Below, one piece after another: positions 1-8,886 of a DNA stretch of 64,000 bases (position 1 is the stretch's first letter; each line of letters starts with the position of its first letter). The position numbers and the translations under genes were made by a program. The DNA comes from Lentisphaeria bacterium (GTDB lineage: Bacteria; Verrucomicrobiota; Lentisphaeria; Victivallales; UBA1829): the NCBI GenBank assembly GCA_017456805.1, contig JAFTIQ010000004.1:62001-126000 (forward strand). Direction: 5' to 3'. The notes under the pieces are model-generated. The model did not search any database and was not told the DNA's origin. It saw only the letters and a list, made by a program, of their open reading frames with translations.

Positions 1-2
1 CG

Positions 3-275
3 GAGATCCGCTCTGCTGCGCCGGCGGCTGAGAAAGATATAGAACTGTGGTGTAAAAAGCAGAAGGTGTACCGTCCGGAACTGTTTATGCAATTTCCGGA
101 AAAACAGCATTTTCTCTCCAGCAGTCCCCGTTTGTACCGGTGGCTTGACCCTGTTTTCCGGATGATCAATTATGATCCGGCGGGGGATACCCCGATCGAA
201 AACCTGCATAAAGATGTCTACAATATTTTACGGGATACGACGAAGTTCGGAATGTCGGAAAACTTCTGGACCTGA
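3..275 (+). CDS. C-terminal part of an unrecognised protein, cut by the left edge
   Basis: The frame is open from the first bases of the window to a TGA at 273-275, so only the last 90 or so residues of a longer protein are visible. The visible part is basic and aromatic, with a run of Trp, Tyr, Phe and Arg residues and no motif I recognise. It reads convincingly as coding, because its codon use resembles the neighbours and a promoter for the next gene begins about 30 bases after its stop. A GTG at 66 could be misread as a start, but the open frame upstream argues against that. Function unknown. Confidence 0.6.
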   Translation, partial: EIRSAAPAAEKDIELWCKKQKVYRPELFMQFPEKQHFLSSSPRLYRWLDPVFRMINYDPAGDTPIENLHKDVYNILRDTTKFGMSENFWT

Positions 276-304
276 TCCTGTTTTGAGCGTACTTGATAAG
301 AAAT

Positions 305-333
305 TTGACAAAGTTGCAAATGTGTGCTACATT
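305..333 (+). promoter_or_regulatory. Promoter of the fabK-like gene
   Basis: TTGACA at 305-310 and TACATT at 328-333 are separated by 17 bases. This is the best match to a housekeeping sigma-70 promoter in the window. The expected transcript start near 340 leaves a leader of about 37 bases before the ATG at 377. Confidence 0.8.
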
Positions 334-376
334 ACAGCAACCTGACAATCTACCAAATTATAGAAAGGAAAATGTT

Positions 377-1402
377 ATGGCAGAATTCAAACAGCTGACT
401 CCCCTGATGAAACGCGGTGCAGATTTTTTGAATGTGAAGTATCCTGTGATCTGCGGTGCGATGACTTGGGTTTCCGAGCCGAAACTTGTTGCAGCAGTCT
501 GTAATGCCGGTTGTTTTGCATGTATTGCCGGGGGGAATGCCCCCACAGATATTTTGAAAAAACAGATCGAAGAAACCAGAAGTCTGACGGATAAACCCTT
601 TGCGGTGAACCTGATCACCATTGCACCTGCTTACAAAGAACATCTTGCAATGCTGAAAGAGGTCAGAGTTCCCTACATTGTGTTTGCCGGAAGTTTCCCG
701 AAAGAAAAAGAGATCATCGAAGCCAAGGAAACCGGGGCAAAAGTCATGTGTTTTGCCTCCACGATCTCCATTGCGGAACGGATGATCAAATACGGTGCCG
801 ATGCCATTATTCTGGAAGGAAGTGAAGCCGGCGGGCACATCGGGCATGTTTCAACGGTCATTCTGATGCAGCAGGTGCTGTTCAAGTTTGCGGATCAGGT
901 GCCTATCTTTATCGCCGGCGGCATGTCTACCGGTAAGATGATGGCTCATGCATTGCTCATGGGGGCAGCCGGGATCCAGATGGGAACCCGTTTTGTGATG
1001 ACGGAAGAGTGCAATGTTCATCCTGCATTCAAGGATGTGTTCCGCAGAGCGGCAGCGCGCGATGCTGTTTCCACGCCGCAGTTCGATTCCAAACTTCCGG
1101 TGGTGGCGGTCCGTTCTCTCCGGAACAAGGGGCTTGACAATTTCGGCAAACTTCAGCTGAAGCTTCTGAAAGAGCTGGAAGCCGGAACAGTACATCGTGC
1201 GGATGCTCAGGCAGAAGTGGAAAAGTACTGGATTGGAGCATTGCGCCGTGCGGCAGTGGAAGGGGATATCGACCATGGTTCTTTGATGGCTGGTCAGTCT
1301 GTCGGACTTGTGGATGAGATCATGCCTGTCAAAGCTTTGATCAATGAAATTCTGACGGATGCGGATGCAGAATTGGTCGCAGTAAAAAATAAACTTGCAT
1401 AA
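377..1402 (+). CDS. fabK: Enoyl-ACP reductase FabK / nitronate monooxygenase family flavoprotein
   Basis: A 341-residue FMN-dependent TIM-barrel protein of the FabK/2-nitropropane dioxygenase family. The family signature is clear: PVICGAM near residues 23-29, the EGSEAGGHIG loop at 147-156 (phosphate and FMN contact), IAGG at 179-182 and QMGTRF at 201-206. FabK reduces enoyl-ACP in fatty acid elongation, whereas other members oxidise nitronates; sequence alone does not fully separate them. The neighbours lpxC and fabZ, which draw on the same acyl-ACP pool, favour FabK. The ATG at 377 has an AGAAAGGA ribosome site 8 bases upstream. An in-frame extension back to 293 would overlap the promoter and is rejected. 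Confidence 0.8.
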   Translation: MAEFKQLTPLMKRGADFLNVKYPVICGAMTWVSEPKLVAAVCNAGCFACIAGGNAPTDILKKQIEETRSLTDKPFAVNLITIAPAYKEHLAMLKEVRVPYIVFAGSFPKEKEIIEAKETGAKVMCFASTISIAERMIKYGADAIILEGSEAGGHIGHVSTVILMQQVLFKFADQVPIFIAGGMSTGKMMAHALLMGAAGIQMGTRFVMTEECNVHPAFKDVFRRAAARDAVSTPQFDSKLPVVAVRSLRNKGLDNFGKLQLKLLKELEAGTVHRADAQAEVEKYWIGALRRAAVEGDIDHGSLMAGQSVGLVDEIMPVKALINEILTDADAELVAVKNKLA

Positions 1403-1424
1403 ATTTCATTGATCCGCTTGAAAA

Positions 1425-1454
1425 ATCCCGGAATGTGTGTTATTGTTCCGGGAT
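1425..1454 (+). other. Perfect 9-bp hairpin between fabK and lpxC
   Basis: ATCCCGGAA at 1425-1433 is complementary to TTCCGGGAT at 1446-1454, with a 12-base loop. No T-run follows, so it is not a classical terminator. It may be an RNA processing or stability element, or an attenuator. Confidence 0.5.
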
Positions 1455-1473
1455 ATTCAACGAATTGGAGATA

Positions 1474-2328
1474 ATGAAGAATATGGATTGCCAGAATACT
1501 GTCAAGAAAGAGGTGTTTGTATCCGGGATCGCTTTGCATACCGGAGTCAGAGCAAACTTGCGGATCCTGCCTGCTGAGGCAAATACAGGGATCATCTTCC
1601 GCCGGGTCGATATGCCCGGGAAGCCAGCTGTCAAAGCCTTTGCCGGAAATGTGATCGATGTTCGCCGTGCAACCACGATTGCATCCCGGGAAACAGGTGC
1701 TTTTGTCGTTACGGTTGAACACGTTATGGCATCTTTGCATGCTGCGAAAATAGATAATGCCGTTGTGGAAATGGATGGACCGGAACCGCCGATTGCGGAT
1801 GGTTCTGCCAAAGCGTTTTTTGAAGGGATCATGGAAGCCGGGATTCAGCCTCAGGATGCACCTGCCCGTTATTGGACCGCAAAAGAGCCGATTACTGTAA
1901 AGGAAGGAAATGCGGAACTCTATCTGGAACCTTCTGATAAATTCGAGATAGACTGTTCCATCGCCTTCGGCGGAACGGATCTTTCCAAACAGCAGTATTA
2001 TTGTGACGTTACAACAGAATCGTTCGGAAAAGAGCTCTTTGATTCCAGAACGTTTTGTGTATATCAGGAACTTGCACAGCTCATTGCTGCCGGATTGGTT
2101 AAGGGCGGCAGTCTGGAATGTGCAGTTGTTATGCATGATGGCGCAATCATTTCCAAAGATGGTCTGCGGCATCCCAATGAATTTGTCCGGCATAAAATGA
2201 TGGACCTCGTCGGAGATATCTATCTTGTCGGAGCACGCGTGAAAGCAAAAGTGACGGCGGTGAAAGCGGGTCATCCGTCTCATGTCAAATTGGCGCAAAT
2301 GATGCTTGCGCAGTCCAATCCCGTTTGA
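1474..2328 (+). CDS. lpxC: UDP-3-O-acyl-N-acetylglucosamine deacetylase
   Basis: LpxC carries out the committed, zinc-dependent deacetylation of lipid A synthesis in the cytosol. The 284-residue protein has the family landmarks: LHTG at 21-24, the EHVMASLHA zinc and catalytic segment with E82 and H83, RHKMMD with zinc ligands H240 and D244, and a late catalytic His in AGHPSH (H267). It is slightly shorter than the usual 300 residues. GGAG at 1467-1470 lies only 3 bases before the ATG at 1474; the ATG at 1483 is a possible alternative with 12-base spacing. It is followed after 13 bases by a fabZ-type gene, the common pairing of lipid A and fatty acid steps. In Bacteroidetes and some other phyla the two are fused, but here they are separate. 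Confidence 0.92.
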   Translation: MKNMDCQNTVKKEVFVSGIALHTGVRANLRILPAEANTGIIFRRVDMPGKPAVKAFAGNVIDVRRATTIASRETGAFVVTVEHVMASLHAAKIDNAVVEMDGPEPPIADGSAKAFFEGIMEAGIQPQDAPARYWTAKEPITVKEGNAELYLEPSDKFEIDCSIAFGGTDLSKQQYYCDVTTESFGKELFDSRTFCVYQELAQLIAAGLVKGGSLECAVVMHDGAIISKDGLRHPNEFVRHKMMDLVGDIYLVGARVKAKVTAVKAGHPSHVKLAQMMLAQSNPV

Positions 2329-2341
2329 AAGGATGTGAAAC

Positions 2342-3250
2342 ATGTCTGAAATTTTGAGCCGCTTTGAAATCGCCCAGCAGATCCCCTGCCAGGAAAGTTT
2401 TATCATGCTGGACCGGGTGATGATCGAAAGCCCCACCAAGATCGTCGGGGTGAAAGCTGTATCTCTCGGTGAATGGTATTTCATGGGACATTTCCCCGGA
2501 CTTCCCATTATGCCCGGAGTGCTTCAGGTGGAAGCCTTCTCTCAGCTGGCAGAACTCCTCGCATGGAAAAAGCTCGACCCCAACCGTCAGGGCGATGTCT
2601 ATATGAAAACCCTTAAAAAAGTGAAATTCCGCCGTCCGAATAATCCCGGAGACCGTGTGAAATTCACTGTGGAACAGACCAACGAAACCTCTGATTCCAT
2701 CGAATATACCTGTACTGCTGAAAACAACGGCGGCGCAAGTTCCCAGGCAATTCTCACCATGGGCGTCCGCCCCAAAGAAGCTCCGGTCATGCCGGATCTC
2801 TTCAATGAATTTGATAAAGCTGAAACCTCCGTTATGGATGTCAATCAGATTGCCGAAGTGATTCCCCACAGATATCCGTTCCTGCTGGTGGATTATGTTT
2901 CCCGCGTGGAAGGCAGCCGTGTCTTCGGTGTGAAAAACGCTTGCTCCGATGAACGCTCTTTCCGCCGTTATGCAGATGGTTACTCTGTCATGTCCGGTTC
3001 TGTTCATCCGGAAATCGTTGCCCAGGCAGGCTGTATCAGCGTGCTGAGCCGGGAAGCCAACCGCGGAAAAAAAGCATTTTTCATGGCAATTGACAATACA
3101 GAATATCTGAAACCTGTCCGTCCCGGGGATCAGCTGATCCTTGACGTTGAAATTCCCGAAACCAAATCCAAGTTCGGAAAAGGACAGGGCTGTATGCTTG
3201 TTAACGGCGAAGTTGTAACAAAATCGGAGATCATGTTCGCTCTCGGCTGA
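2342..3250 (+). CDS. fabZ: Tandem hot-dog 3-hydroxyacyl-ACP dehydratase (FabZ-like, two domains)
   Basis: A 302-residue protein made of two FabZ-type hot-dog domains, against about 150 residues for ordinary FabZ. Domain 1 (about 1-145) has the complete active-site signature around GHFPGLPIMPGV with catalytic H50 and E64. Domain 2 (about 165-302) starts with the typical IPHRYPFLLVD segment at 174-184, but the aligned active-site stretch (about 210-230) has Tyr in place of His while keeping a Glu (E224). By alignment only domain 1 should be a normal dehydratase site; domain 2 may complete the fold or bind acyl-ACP. It lies directly after lpxC and probably shares its transcript. Confidence 0.88.
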   Translation: MSEILSRFEIAQQIPCQESFIMLDRVMIESPTKIVGVKAVSLGEWYFMGHFPGLPIMPGVLQVEAFSQLAELLAWKKLDPNRQGDVYMKTLKKVKFRRPNNPGDRVKFTVEQTNETSDSIEYTCTAENNGGASSQAILTMGVRPKEAPVMPDLFNEFDKAETSVMDVNQIAEVIPHRYPFLLVDYVSRVEGSRVFGVKNACSDERSFRRYADGYSVMSGSVHPEIVAQAGCISVLSREANRGKKAFFMAIDNTEYLKPVRPGDQLILDVEIPETKSKFGKGQGCMLVNGEVVTKSEIMFALG

Positions 3251-3283
3251 TAATGCCGATTTGATTCCGGAAAGGGATTCGTT

Positions 3284-5509
3284 ATGGGAAACCGCAAAAA
3301 AATGATCGGGGCATGTGAAAACAGCGTGCCGGAATCGCTTTTTGCCGGAACTCTGGCGGATCCCCATTCTGTTTTAGGGATCCATGACTGGAACGATGGA
3401 AAAATCGTCCGGGTCTATGATCCCCTTGCCAGTACCGTTGAGATTCTTACCGGTACTGATTTTTCGAAGACCCTTCCCATGAAAGATGAGGGCAGGGGAC
3501 TTTTTACCGCGTTCTTCAAGCGGAAAAAATTTTTCCCTTACCGTTTGAAAAAAACATTTTCTGACGGCTCCGTATTTGAATCTGCCGATCCATACAGTTT
3601 TTTGCCCGGGATCGGGGAGATGGATACGTATCTTTTTAATGCCGGTGAGCATCGGAATGTTTACGAAATGATGGGCGCGCACTGCCGGGTTCGGGAAGAG
3701 GTTTCCGGAGTGGAGTTTACGGTCTGGGCTCCCAATGCCGCCCGGGTTTCCGTTGTTGGAGATTTCAACTGCTGGGATGGCAGACGCGGAATGATGCGGC
3801 TGATGGGAAATTCCGGTGTCTGGGAGTTGTTCGTTCCCGGAGTTTGCGCCGGTGACCTTTACAAATTTGAGATCTGCACCCGGAACGGGGATGTTTTTAC
3901 GAAACTGGATCCCTATGCACGGCAGACTCAGCAGCGGCCGGAGACTGCCGGGATCGTTCCGGAGCATGAAACGTTCCAGTGGTCAGATAACTCCTGGATG
4001 GAGAAACGGCGTTCCGTCAATCCAATGAACGGGCCCATGAATATTTATGAAGTTCATTTGGGTTCCTGGGGCAATCCTTCTCTCAGGAAACTTTCTGCGA
4101 AGGAAGAATTTCATAATTACCGGGAGATTGCGGATGTCCTGGGCGAATATCTTGTTGAGATGGGATATACTCATGTGGAACTGCTGCCGATCTGTGAACA
4201 TCCGCTGGATCAATCCTGGGGCTATCAGGTGACAGGTTTTTACTCTCCCACTTCCCGTTACGGGACCCCGGAAGATTTTGCTTATTTTGTTGATCACATG
4301 CATTCGCTTGGAATCGGAGTTTTGCTGGATTGGGTTCCGGCTCATTTTCCGAAAGATGCATTTTCGCTTGGTCGGTTTGATGGGACTGCACTGTATGAAC
4401 ATGCAGATCCCCGTCAGGGAGAGCATCGGGACTGGGGAACGTACATTTTCAATTACGGACGGTGCGAAGTCCGTAATTTCCTGTTGGGCAGTGCATTATA
4501 CTGGATGGATCGTTTCCATATTGACGGATTGCGTGTGGATGCAGTGGCTTCCATGCTGTACTTGGATTATTCCCGGAATGCGGAAGATTGGATTCCCAAT
4601 CAATATGGCGGAAATGAAAATCTGGAAGCAGTGGCGTTTCTGCGCCGTTTGAATGAATTGACCAATGAACTGTTCCCCGGAACGGTGATGATCGCAGAAG
4701 AATCCACCTCCTGGCCCGGAGTTTCCAAACCCACCTATCTCGGCGGACTTGGTTTTACATTCAAATGGAACATGGGCTGGATGCATGATTCTCTGGAATA
4801 TTTCAAGCTTGATCCGGTGTACCGGAGTTATAATCACGGCAAGCTGACCTTTTCGCTGATGTATGCTTTTTCGGAAAATTTTGTGCTTCCGCTGAGTCAT
4901 GATGAGGTGGTTCACGGAAAATATTCCCTTCTGAACAAAATGCCCGGGGATTATCAGCAGAAATTTGCGAATCTGCGGGCACTCTATGCTTATATGGCAA
5001 CGCATCCCGGCAAAAAATTACTGTTCATGGGTGGTGAATTTGCCCAGTGGATCGAATGGAACTCCAATCAGGCATTGGATTGGAATCTGCTGGAATATCC
5101 CCAGCACAAAGCAATGCAGAATCTGGTAAAGGAATTGAATTTGTTCTACCGGGAAAATAAGGCTCTCTGGAGCGATGATTTTTCCAATGCCGGGTTCCAA
5201 TGGCTGGACGGCGGAGATGTGCATCAATCAATTGCCTCTTATATCCGCTGGGATAAAGAACGGAAAGATCCGGTGGTCGTGATCCTGAATTTAACCCCCG
5301 TCGTCCGGGATTGTTATACGACAGGGATCCCTCTGCCCGGAGAATGGGTGGAGGTGTTTAATACAGATTCTCAGAGATTTGGCGGAACAAATCTGCTGAA
5401 TGAGGGTGTCTACACAGCTGAACCGGGAATTTATCATGGTCAGGATCAGCATATAACGATTCGGCTCCCCTGGCTTGGCGCGGTGATCCTGAAACGGAAA
5501 AAAGATTGA
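3284..5509 (+). CDS. glgB: 1,4-alpha-glucan branching enzyme
   Basis: GH13 branching enzyme of 741 residues, the full bacterial length with two N-terminal beta-sandwich modules (an early module, then a CBM48 with EFTVWAPNA and VVGDFNCWDG) before the catalytic barrel. The four conserved regions are visible: the DWVPAHFP region, GLRVDAV with the nucleophile Asp, IAEEST with the acid/base Glu, and LSHDEVVHG with the third Asp. It transfers alpha-1,4 chains to make alpha-1,6 branches in glycogen. Start ATG at 3284 follows GGAAAGGG. No other glycogen gene is in the window. Confidence 0.95.
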   Translation: MGNRKKMIGACENSVPESLFAGTLADPHSVLGIHDWNDGKIVRVYDPLASTVEILTGTDFSKTLPMKDEGRGLFTAFFKRKKFFPYRLKKTFSDGSVFESADPYSFLPGIGEMDTYLFNAGEHRNVYEMMGAHCRVREEVSGVEFTVWAPNAARVSVVGDFNCWDGRRGMMRLMGNSGVWELFVPGVCAGDLYKFEICTRNGDVFTKLDPYARQTQQRPETAGIVPEHETFQWSDNSWMEKRRSVNPMNGPMNIYEVHLGSWGNPSLRKLSAKEEFHNYREIADVLGEYLVEMGYTHVELLPICEHPLDQSWGYQVTGFYSPTSRYGTPEDFAYFVDHMHSLGIGVLLDWVPAHFPKDAFSLGRFDGTALYEHADPRQGEHRDWGTYIFNYGRCEVRNFLLGSALYWMDRFHIDGLRVDAVASMLYLDYSRNAEDWIPNQYGGNENLEAVAFLRRLNELTNELFPGTVMIAEESTSWPGVSKPTYLGGLGFTFKWNMGWMHDSLEYFKLDPVYRSYNHGKLTFSLMYAFSENFVLPLSHDEVVHGKYSLLNKMPGDYQQKFANLRALYAYMATHPGKKLLFMGGEFAQWIEWNSNQALDWNLLEYPQHKAMQNLVKELNLFYRENKALWSDDFSNAGFQWLDGGDVHQSIASYIRWDKERKDPVVVILNLTPVVRDCYTTGIPLPGEWVEVFNTDSQRFGGTNLLNEGVYTAEPGIYHGQDQHITIRLPWLGAVILKRKKD

Positions 5510-5531
5510 AATCATAAGGAAAGGAGCTGTA

Positions 5532-6440
5532 ATGAAAAAGATCAGAACATTGACTTTTGGAACACTGCTTGTGTTTTGTATATTTTGTTTTACCGGATGC
5601 GGAGACTATACGGGAAAAGAGAAGAGTCATCCTTTATTTGTAAAAGCGGAAGCCAGCACCGTCGCCGGGAATTATAAGGAAGCCGCTCAGTATTTTGAGG
5701 AATTTCTTTATGTTTGCCCCCGCTCTGCGCTGACTCATTACAAGCTGGCCGCTCTTTACGGAGATAATCTTGATGATCCTTTCCGTGCGGTGTATCACTA
5801 CGGGAAATATCTCGAACTTTCTCCTGCGTCTGCGGATTCCGAGGATGTACAGAAATTTTCCGAGGCATGCCGGAAACGTTTGTTTGAAAAACTTTCAAAA
5901 GAATATGAAACCGTTGAGACCGGAAGGGCTTATGCGGAAGTTACCAGATTGCGGCTTCATTTGCAGAAATATGTTGAGTATGCCGGCAAACTGCGGGCTC
6001 AGAATGAACAGATGAGAAAAATCATTCAGGATCGGAAGTTCGTCCGGGAAGTCACTGTCCAGCCCCTCCGGACATCCAATCAGCCGCAAACTCCGCCTCA
6101 GAAACCAGCACAGACTCCGGCTCAGGCAGCCGCAGGAAATGATCCTTTTGCACAAGGTACTGTTGATGTGCGGACAACTCCTCCGGGAACTCAGCAGGGG
6201 GCAAAACCTGCGGCTCAGCCCGCCGCCAAACCCGCCGCTCAGCCTGCCGCTCAGCCTGCCGCGGGACCCAGAATTTATGTCGTTCAGAAGGGCGATACTT
6301 TGTCCAAAATCTCCAAGACTATGTATGGAACCAGTAAATATTATCCCAACATCATGAAGGCGAACAAGGATGTGATCGGGCCCAAAGGGATCGTTTATCC
6401 CGGTATGAAACTGAAAATTCCTGCAATCGGGGGCCGATGA
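5532..6440 (+). CDS. Lipoprotein with TPR-like region, Pro/Ala linker and C-terminal LysM
   Basis: A 302-residue exported lipoprotein. The N-terminus is a lipoprotein signal peptide ending in CFTGC (lipidated C23). Residues about 35-110 look like TPR helices, with repeated Ala, Tyr and Leu spacing. A helical, possibly coiled-coil stretch follows, then a low-complexity linker rich in Pro, Ala and Gln with KPAAQPA repeats. The end (about 248-298) is a LysM domain starting YVVQKGDTLSKIS, which binds peptidoglycan. The layout fits an envelope scaffold anchored in the outer membrane and touching the cell wall. The next lipoprotein gene overlaps it by 4 bases. No specific function is assigned. Confidence 0.82.
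   Translation: MKKIRTLTFGTLLVFCIFCFTGCGDYTGKEKSHPLFVKAEASTVAGNYKEAAQYFEEFLYVCPRSALTHYKLAALYGDNLDDPFRAVYHYGKYLELSPASADSEDVQKFSEACRKRLFEKLSKEYETVETGRAYAEVTRLRLHLQKYVEYAGKLRAQNEQMRKIIQDRKFVREVTVQPLRTSNQPQTPPQKPAQTPAQAAAGNDPFAQGTVDVRTTPPGTQQGAKPAAQPAAKPAAQPAAQPAAGPRIYVVQKGDTLSKISKTMYGTSKYYPNIMKANKDVIGPKGIVYPGMKLKIPAIGGR
6197..6267 (+). repeat. In-gene repeat coding for KPAAQPA-type linker
   Basis: Short, imperfect GC-rich repeats encoding Pro-Ala-Ala-Gln units inside the LysM lipoprotein. They form a flexible periplasmic linker and could vary in copy number between strains. Confidence 0.7.
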
Positions 6441-7000
6441 TGAGATATTGTTTTCTGACAGCTCTTTTTCTGAGTTTTCTGACAGCCTGTATCCGGGTGG
6501 ATCTTCCCGAGACGGAAGGAAAGCAAACGGTTCAATACACCCTTCAGCTTCCTGCCGATTTCAAATGCAAGCCCAAGATGGTGTATGTTCTGTTTTTTAC
6601 CTCAGAGACTCCGGCAAAGTTCAAGATGTTCTCCCGGAAAGGAAATGAGGTGCAGCAGGATTCTTTTGCAAAATGGGAATCCGTCCCTTCTGATATGCTG
6701 ATGTCTGCCTACCGGAACCTGTTTCAGTGTGATGATGAAACGAAAGCTCTCTACCTTTTGGAAGGAGATGTGCTTGCGTTTGAACGGGATCTTGTCAAAC
6801 AGAAAGCTGTTTTGAAAGTGGTGTATCGTGTAAAATCCCGTTCAAATGGGAAAAATGTATTGACAGTTACGCTGAGTAATGAGACTGCATTATCCGGCGG
6901 GAGCCCCGGGGATTTCGCAGCGGCAATGTCCCAGGCTTTTTCTGCGCAGGCAGCAGAACTTTGGAAGCTGATTTCCAATCTTCCAAAGTCGGCTGAATGA
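6437..7000 (+). CDS. Small lipoprotein of unknown function
   Basis: A 187-residue protein with a lipoprotein signal peptide ending FLTAC (C18). The rest is a soluble domain with alternating beta strands and no catalytic motif that I recognise. The length and small domain could suit a secretion-system or envelope accessory lipoprotein, but I cannot place it in a family. Its ATG overlaps the stop of the LysM lipoprotein gene (ATGA), so the two are probably translated together and work in the same compartment. Confidence 0.7.
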   Translation: MMRYCFLTALFLSFLTACIRVDLPETEGKQTVQYTLQLPADFKCKPKMVYVLFFTSETPAKFKMFSRKGNEVQQDSFAKWESVPSDMLMSAYRNLFQCDDETKALYLLEGDVLAFERDLVKQKAVLKVVYRVKSRSNGKNVLTVTLSNETALSGGSPGDFAAAMSQAFSAQAAELWKLISNLPKSAE

Positions 7001-7031
7001 GAGATTCATGTAAGGAAAGTATGGTGCAAGA

Positions 7032-7787
7032 ATGAATCATCAAAATATTTTCAATTCAATAGCAGCCATTTGCAATTTCTTTTACAGGAAAGAAGTTCCG
7101 GCTGAACATGATGAGGAGCTGCAGTTCTGGCTGTCCCCGGCGGCGGGATTACTGCCCGGTTTGGCTGCTGCGGTTTTCGGCGCCGTGTTTGTATTTTTTA
7201 TGGGAGATTTCTCCGGCGGGATCATCAGTGCGCTGGTGCTTCCTCTTTTCTTTGAAATTCTGACTGGCTGGCGCGGGCTGGATGCTGTGATTGCTGTGCT
7301 TGATCAGAAATTGTCCGGGAAAAGATTCACACAAATTTCTGCTTTAGAGAAACTTAATGTCATGTCGCGCCCCCAGACAATGATTCTGTTTTTCAGTGTT
7401 TATGTGTTCCGGATGGTATGTTTCGGTTTTCTTGCCGCTTCAGGGAATGCAGTCTGGTTTATTTATGCCTTTGGCGGAGCCTATCTGATCCGCGGGGAAC
7501 TTTATACGGATGAAGTTCCGGAGCTGGAAGATCAGAAATATTGGAATTGGGTTGTTTATTTATTCTGTATTGCTGCTGCGGCATTGCTTTCGTTCCATTG
7601 GAGCGCGATTTATTCTCTGCCGGTGGCAGTGGTCGGCACGATTCTGATTTTGATAGGGATCCGGAAATTTTTTGAGAATCTTTCTGTGCCCCATCAATCC
7701 TGGATGTATGATTTCTGGGGATATGTTGCGGAAAGCGGGCTTTTATTGATCGGTCTGATTCTTTTCGGGAGATCTTTCAATGGCTGA
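7032..7787 (+). CDS. Integral membrane protein, possibly distantly CobS-like
   Basis: A 251-residue polytopic membrane protein with about six hydrophobic segments. The segment TGWRGLDAV near residues 76-84, placed between two hydrophobic helices, faintly resembles the GLDG region of cobalamin synthase CobS, and a glycine-rich first helix fits that family. The usual acidic motif is incomplete, so this is weak and no cobalamin gene is nearby. It overlaps the following glycosyltransferase gene by 8 bases, which points to a shared transcript. Treat it as a membrane protein of unknown function. Confidence 0.6.
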   Translation: MNHQNIFNSIAAICNFFYRKEVPAEHDEELQFWLSPAAGLLPGLAAAVFGAVFVFFMGDFSGGIISALVLPLFFEILTGWRGLDAVIAVLDQKLSGKRFTQISALEKLNVMSRPQTMILFFSVYVFRMVCFGFLAASGNAVWFIYAFGGAYLIRGELYTDEVPELEDQKYWNWVVYLFCIAAAALLSFHWSAIYSLPVAVVGTILILIGIRKFFENLSVPHQSWMYDFWGYVAESGLLLIGLILFGRSFNG

Positions 7788-8880
7788 GTTATTGATTCCT
7801 TCTATTGGAGAAATTCCTGAATTTGAACGGATCGCGCCTGTCAAGGAAGATTGGCGGAATGGTGTTTTGGTTCGGACTCCGAACTGGCTGGGTGATGCTG
7901 TCATGGCGATCCCGGCGATTCTTCAGTTGAAACAGATCCTGCCCGATTATTGCGGATTGTTTGTCCTGACTCCAAAGCCGCTGGCTGCTTTGTTTGAGGC
8001 ATTGCCGATGGTGAATCAGGTCGTTCCGCTGGAAGATGCTCATGCATTTATGAGCAGAAAAGAGCGGAAACTCGTCCGGTCTCTTTCCGCCGGGATTTGT
8101 GTTCTGTTCAATAATTCTTTCCGGGATGCAGTGAGTCTGAAGCTTTGCGGGATCCCCAAGCTTTACGGCGCAAATGCCAGATTCCGGAAAACATTGCTTC
8201 ATCGGACGTTCGACTTCCCCCCCCGGATCGATTTTGCGCTGAATAAGCCTCATCAGGCAGCGAAATATTTATCGATCGTTCAGGCAATGGGCGCCCCGGA
8301 ATGGGATGGCGTCATGCCGGAATTTTCCGAACAGGTTTACCCTGAATCAATGAAAGATGTGATTTTCTCCGCCTTGAAAACAGATCGTCCGATTCTGACG
8401 CTTGCCGCCGGTGCCGCCTATGGCAGCGCAAAACGGTGGCATACGGATTCTTTCCGGGAAGTTTGCCGGAAGAAACTTGAGGAAGGATGCCGGATTATTA
8501 TGCTCGGCGGGAAGAGCGAGCGGGATGCCGCTGCGGAAATCATTGCCGGACTGGATGAAAAAGAGTGTTTCAATCTTGCCGGAGAAACCGGGATCCATGA
8601 GCTGATTCATGTGCTGAAACATGCCTCCGGATGTTTGGCGAACGACAGCGGAGTGATGCATCTTGCCGCAGCGGTCGGGACTCCCGGAGTTGCGCCTTTC
8701 GGACCGACTGACCCGGTCGCAACTTCGCCTCTCTCAAAGCGTTGGCGGATCGTTTTTGAAAAACGGGCATGTTCGCCTTGTTTCAAACGGGTCTGTCCTT
8801 ATGGAACAAAAGTCTGTTTTGATCCCGTAACGCCGGAGCTTGTTTCCGGGGCGTTATCGGAAGTTATGAATCAAAAGTGA
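7780..8880 (+). CDS. waaF: Glycosyltransferase family 9, lipopolysaccharide heptosyltransferase II-like
   Basis: A 366-residue GT9 enzyme with the WaaF pattern. VRTPNWLGDAVMA near residues 31-43 is the acceptor-side N-terminal motif; LAAGAAYGSAKRWH near 206-219 and the NDSGVMHLAAA plus FGPTDP segments near 288-310 are the ADP-heptose-binding side. The C-terminal Cys pair region CSPCF...CPYG is also typical. The family adds heptose to the inner core of lipopolysaccharide on the cytosolic face of the inner membrane. It ends the plus-strand run and converges on copA with only 6 bases between stops. Confidence 0.88.
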   Translation: MAELLIPSIGEIPEFERIAPVKEDWRNGVLVRTPNWLGDAVMAIPAILQLKQILPDYCGLFVLTPKPLAALFEALPMVNQVVPLEDAHAFMSRKERKLVRSLSAGICVLFNNSFRDAVSLKLCGIPKLYGANARFRKTLLHRTFDFPPRIDFALNKPHQAAKYLSIVQAMGAPEWDGVMPEFSEQVYPESMKDVIFSALKTDRPILTLAAGAAYGSAKRWHTDSFREVCRKKLEEGCRIIMLGGKSERDAAAEIIAGLDEKECFNLAGETGIHELIHVLKHASGCLANDSGVMHLAAAVGTPGVAPFGPTDPVATSPLSKRWRIVFEKRACSPCFKRVCPYGTKVCFDPVTPELVSGALSEVMNQK

Positions 8881-8886
8881 GCCGGA

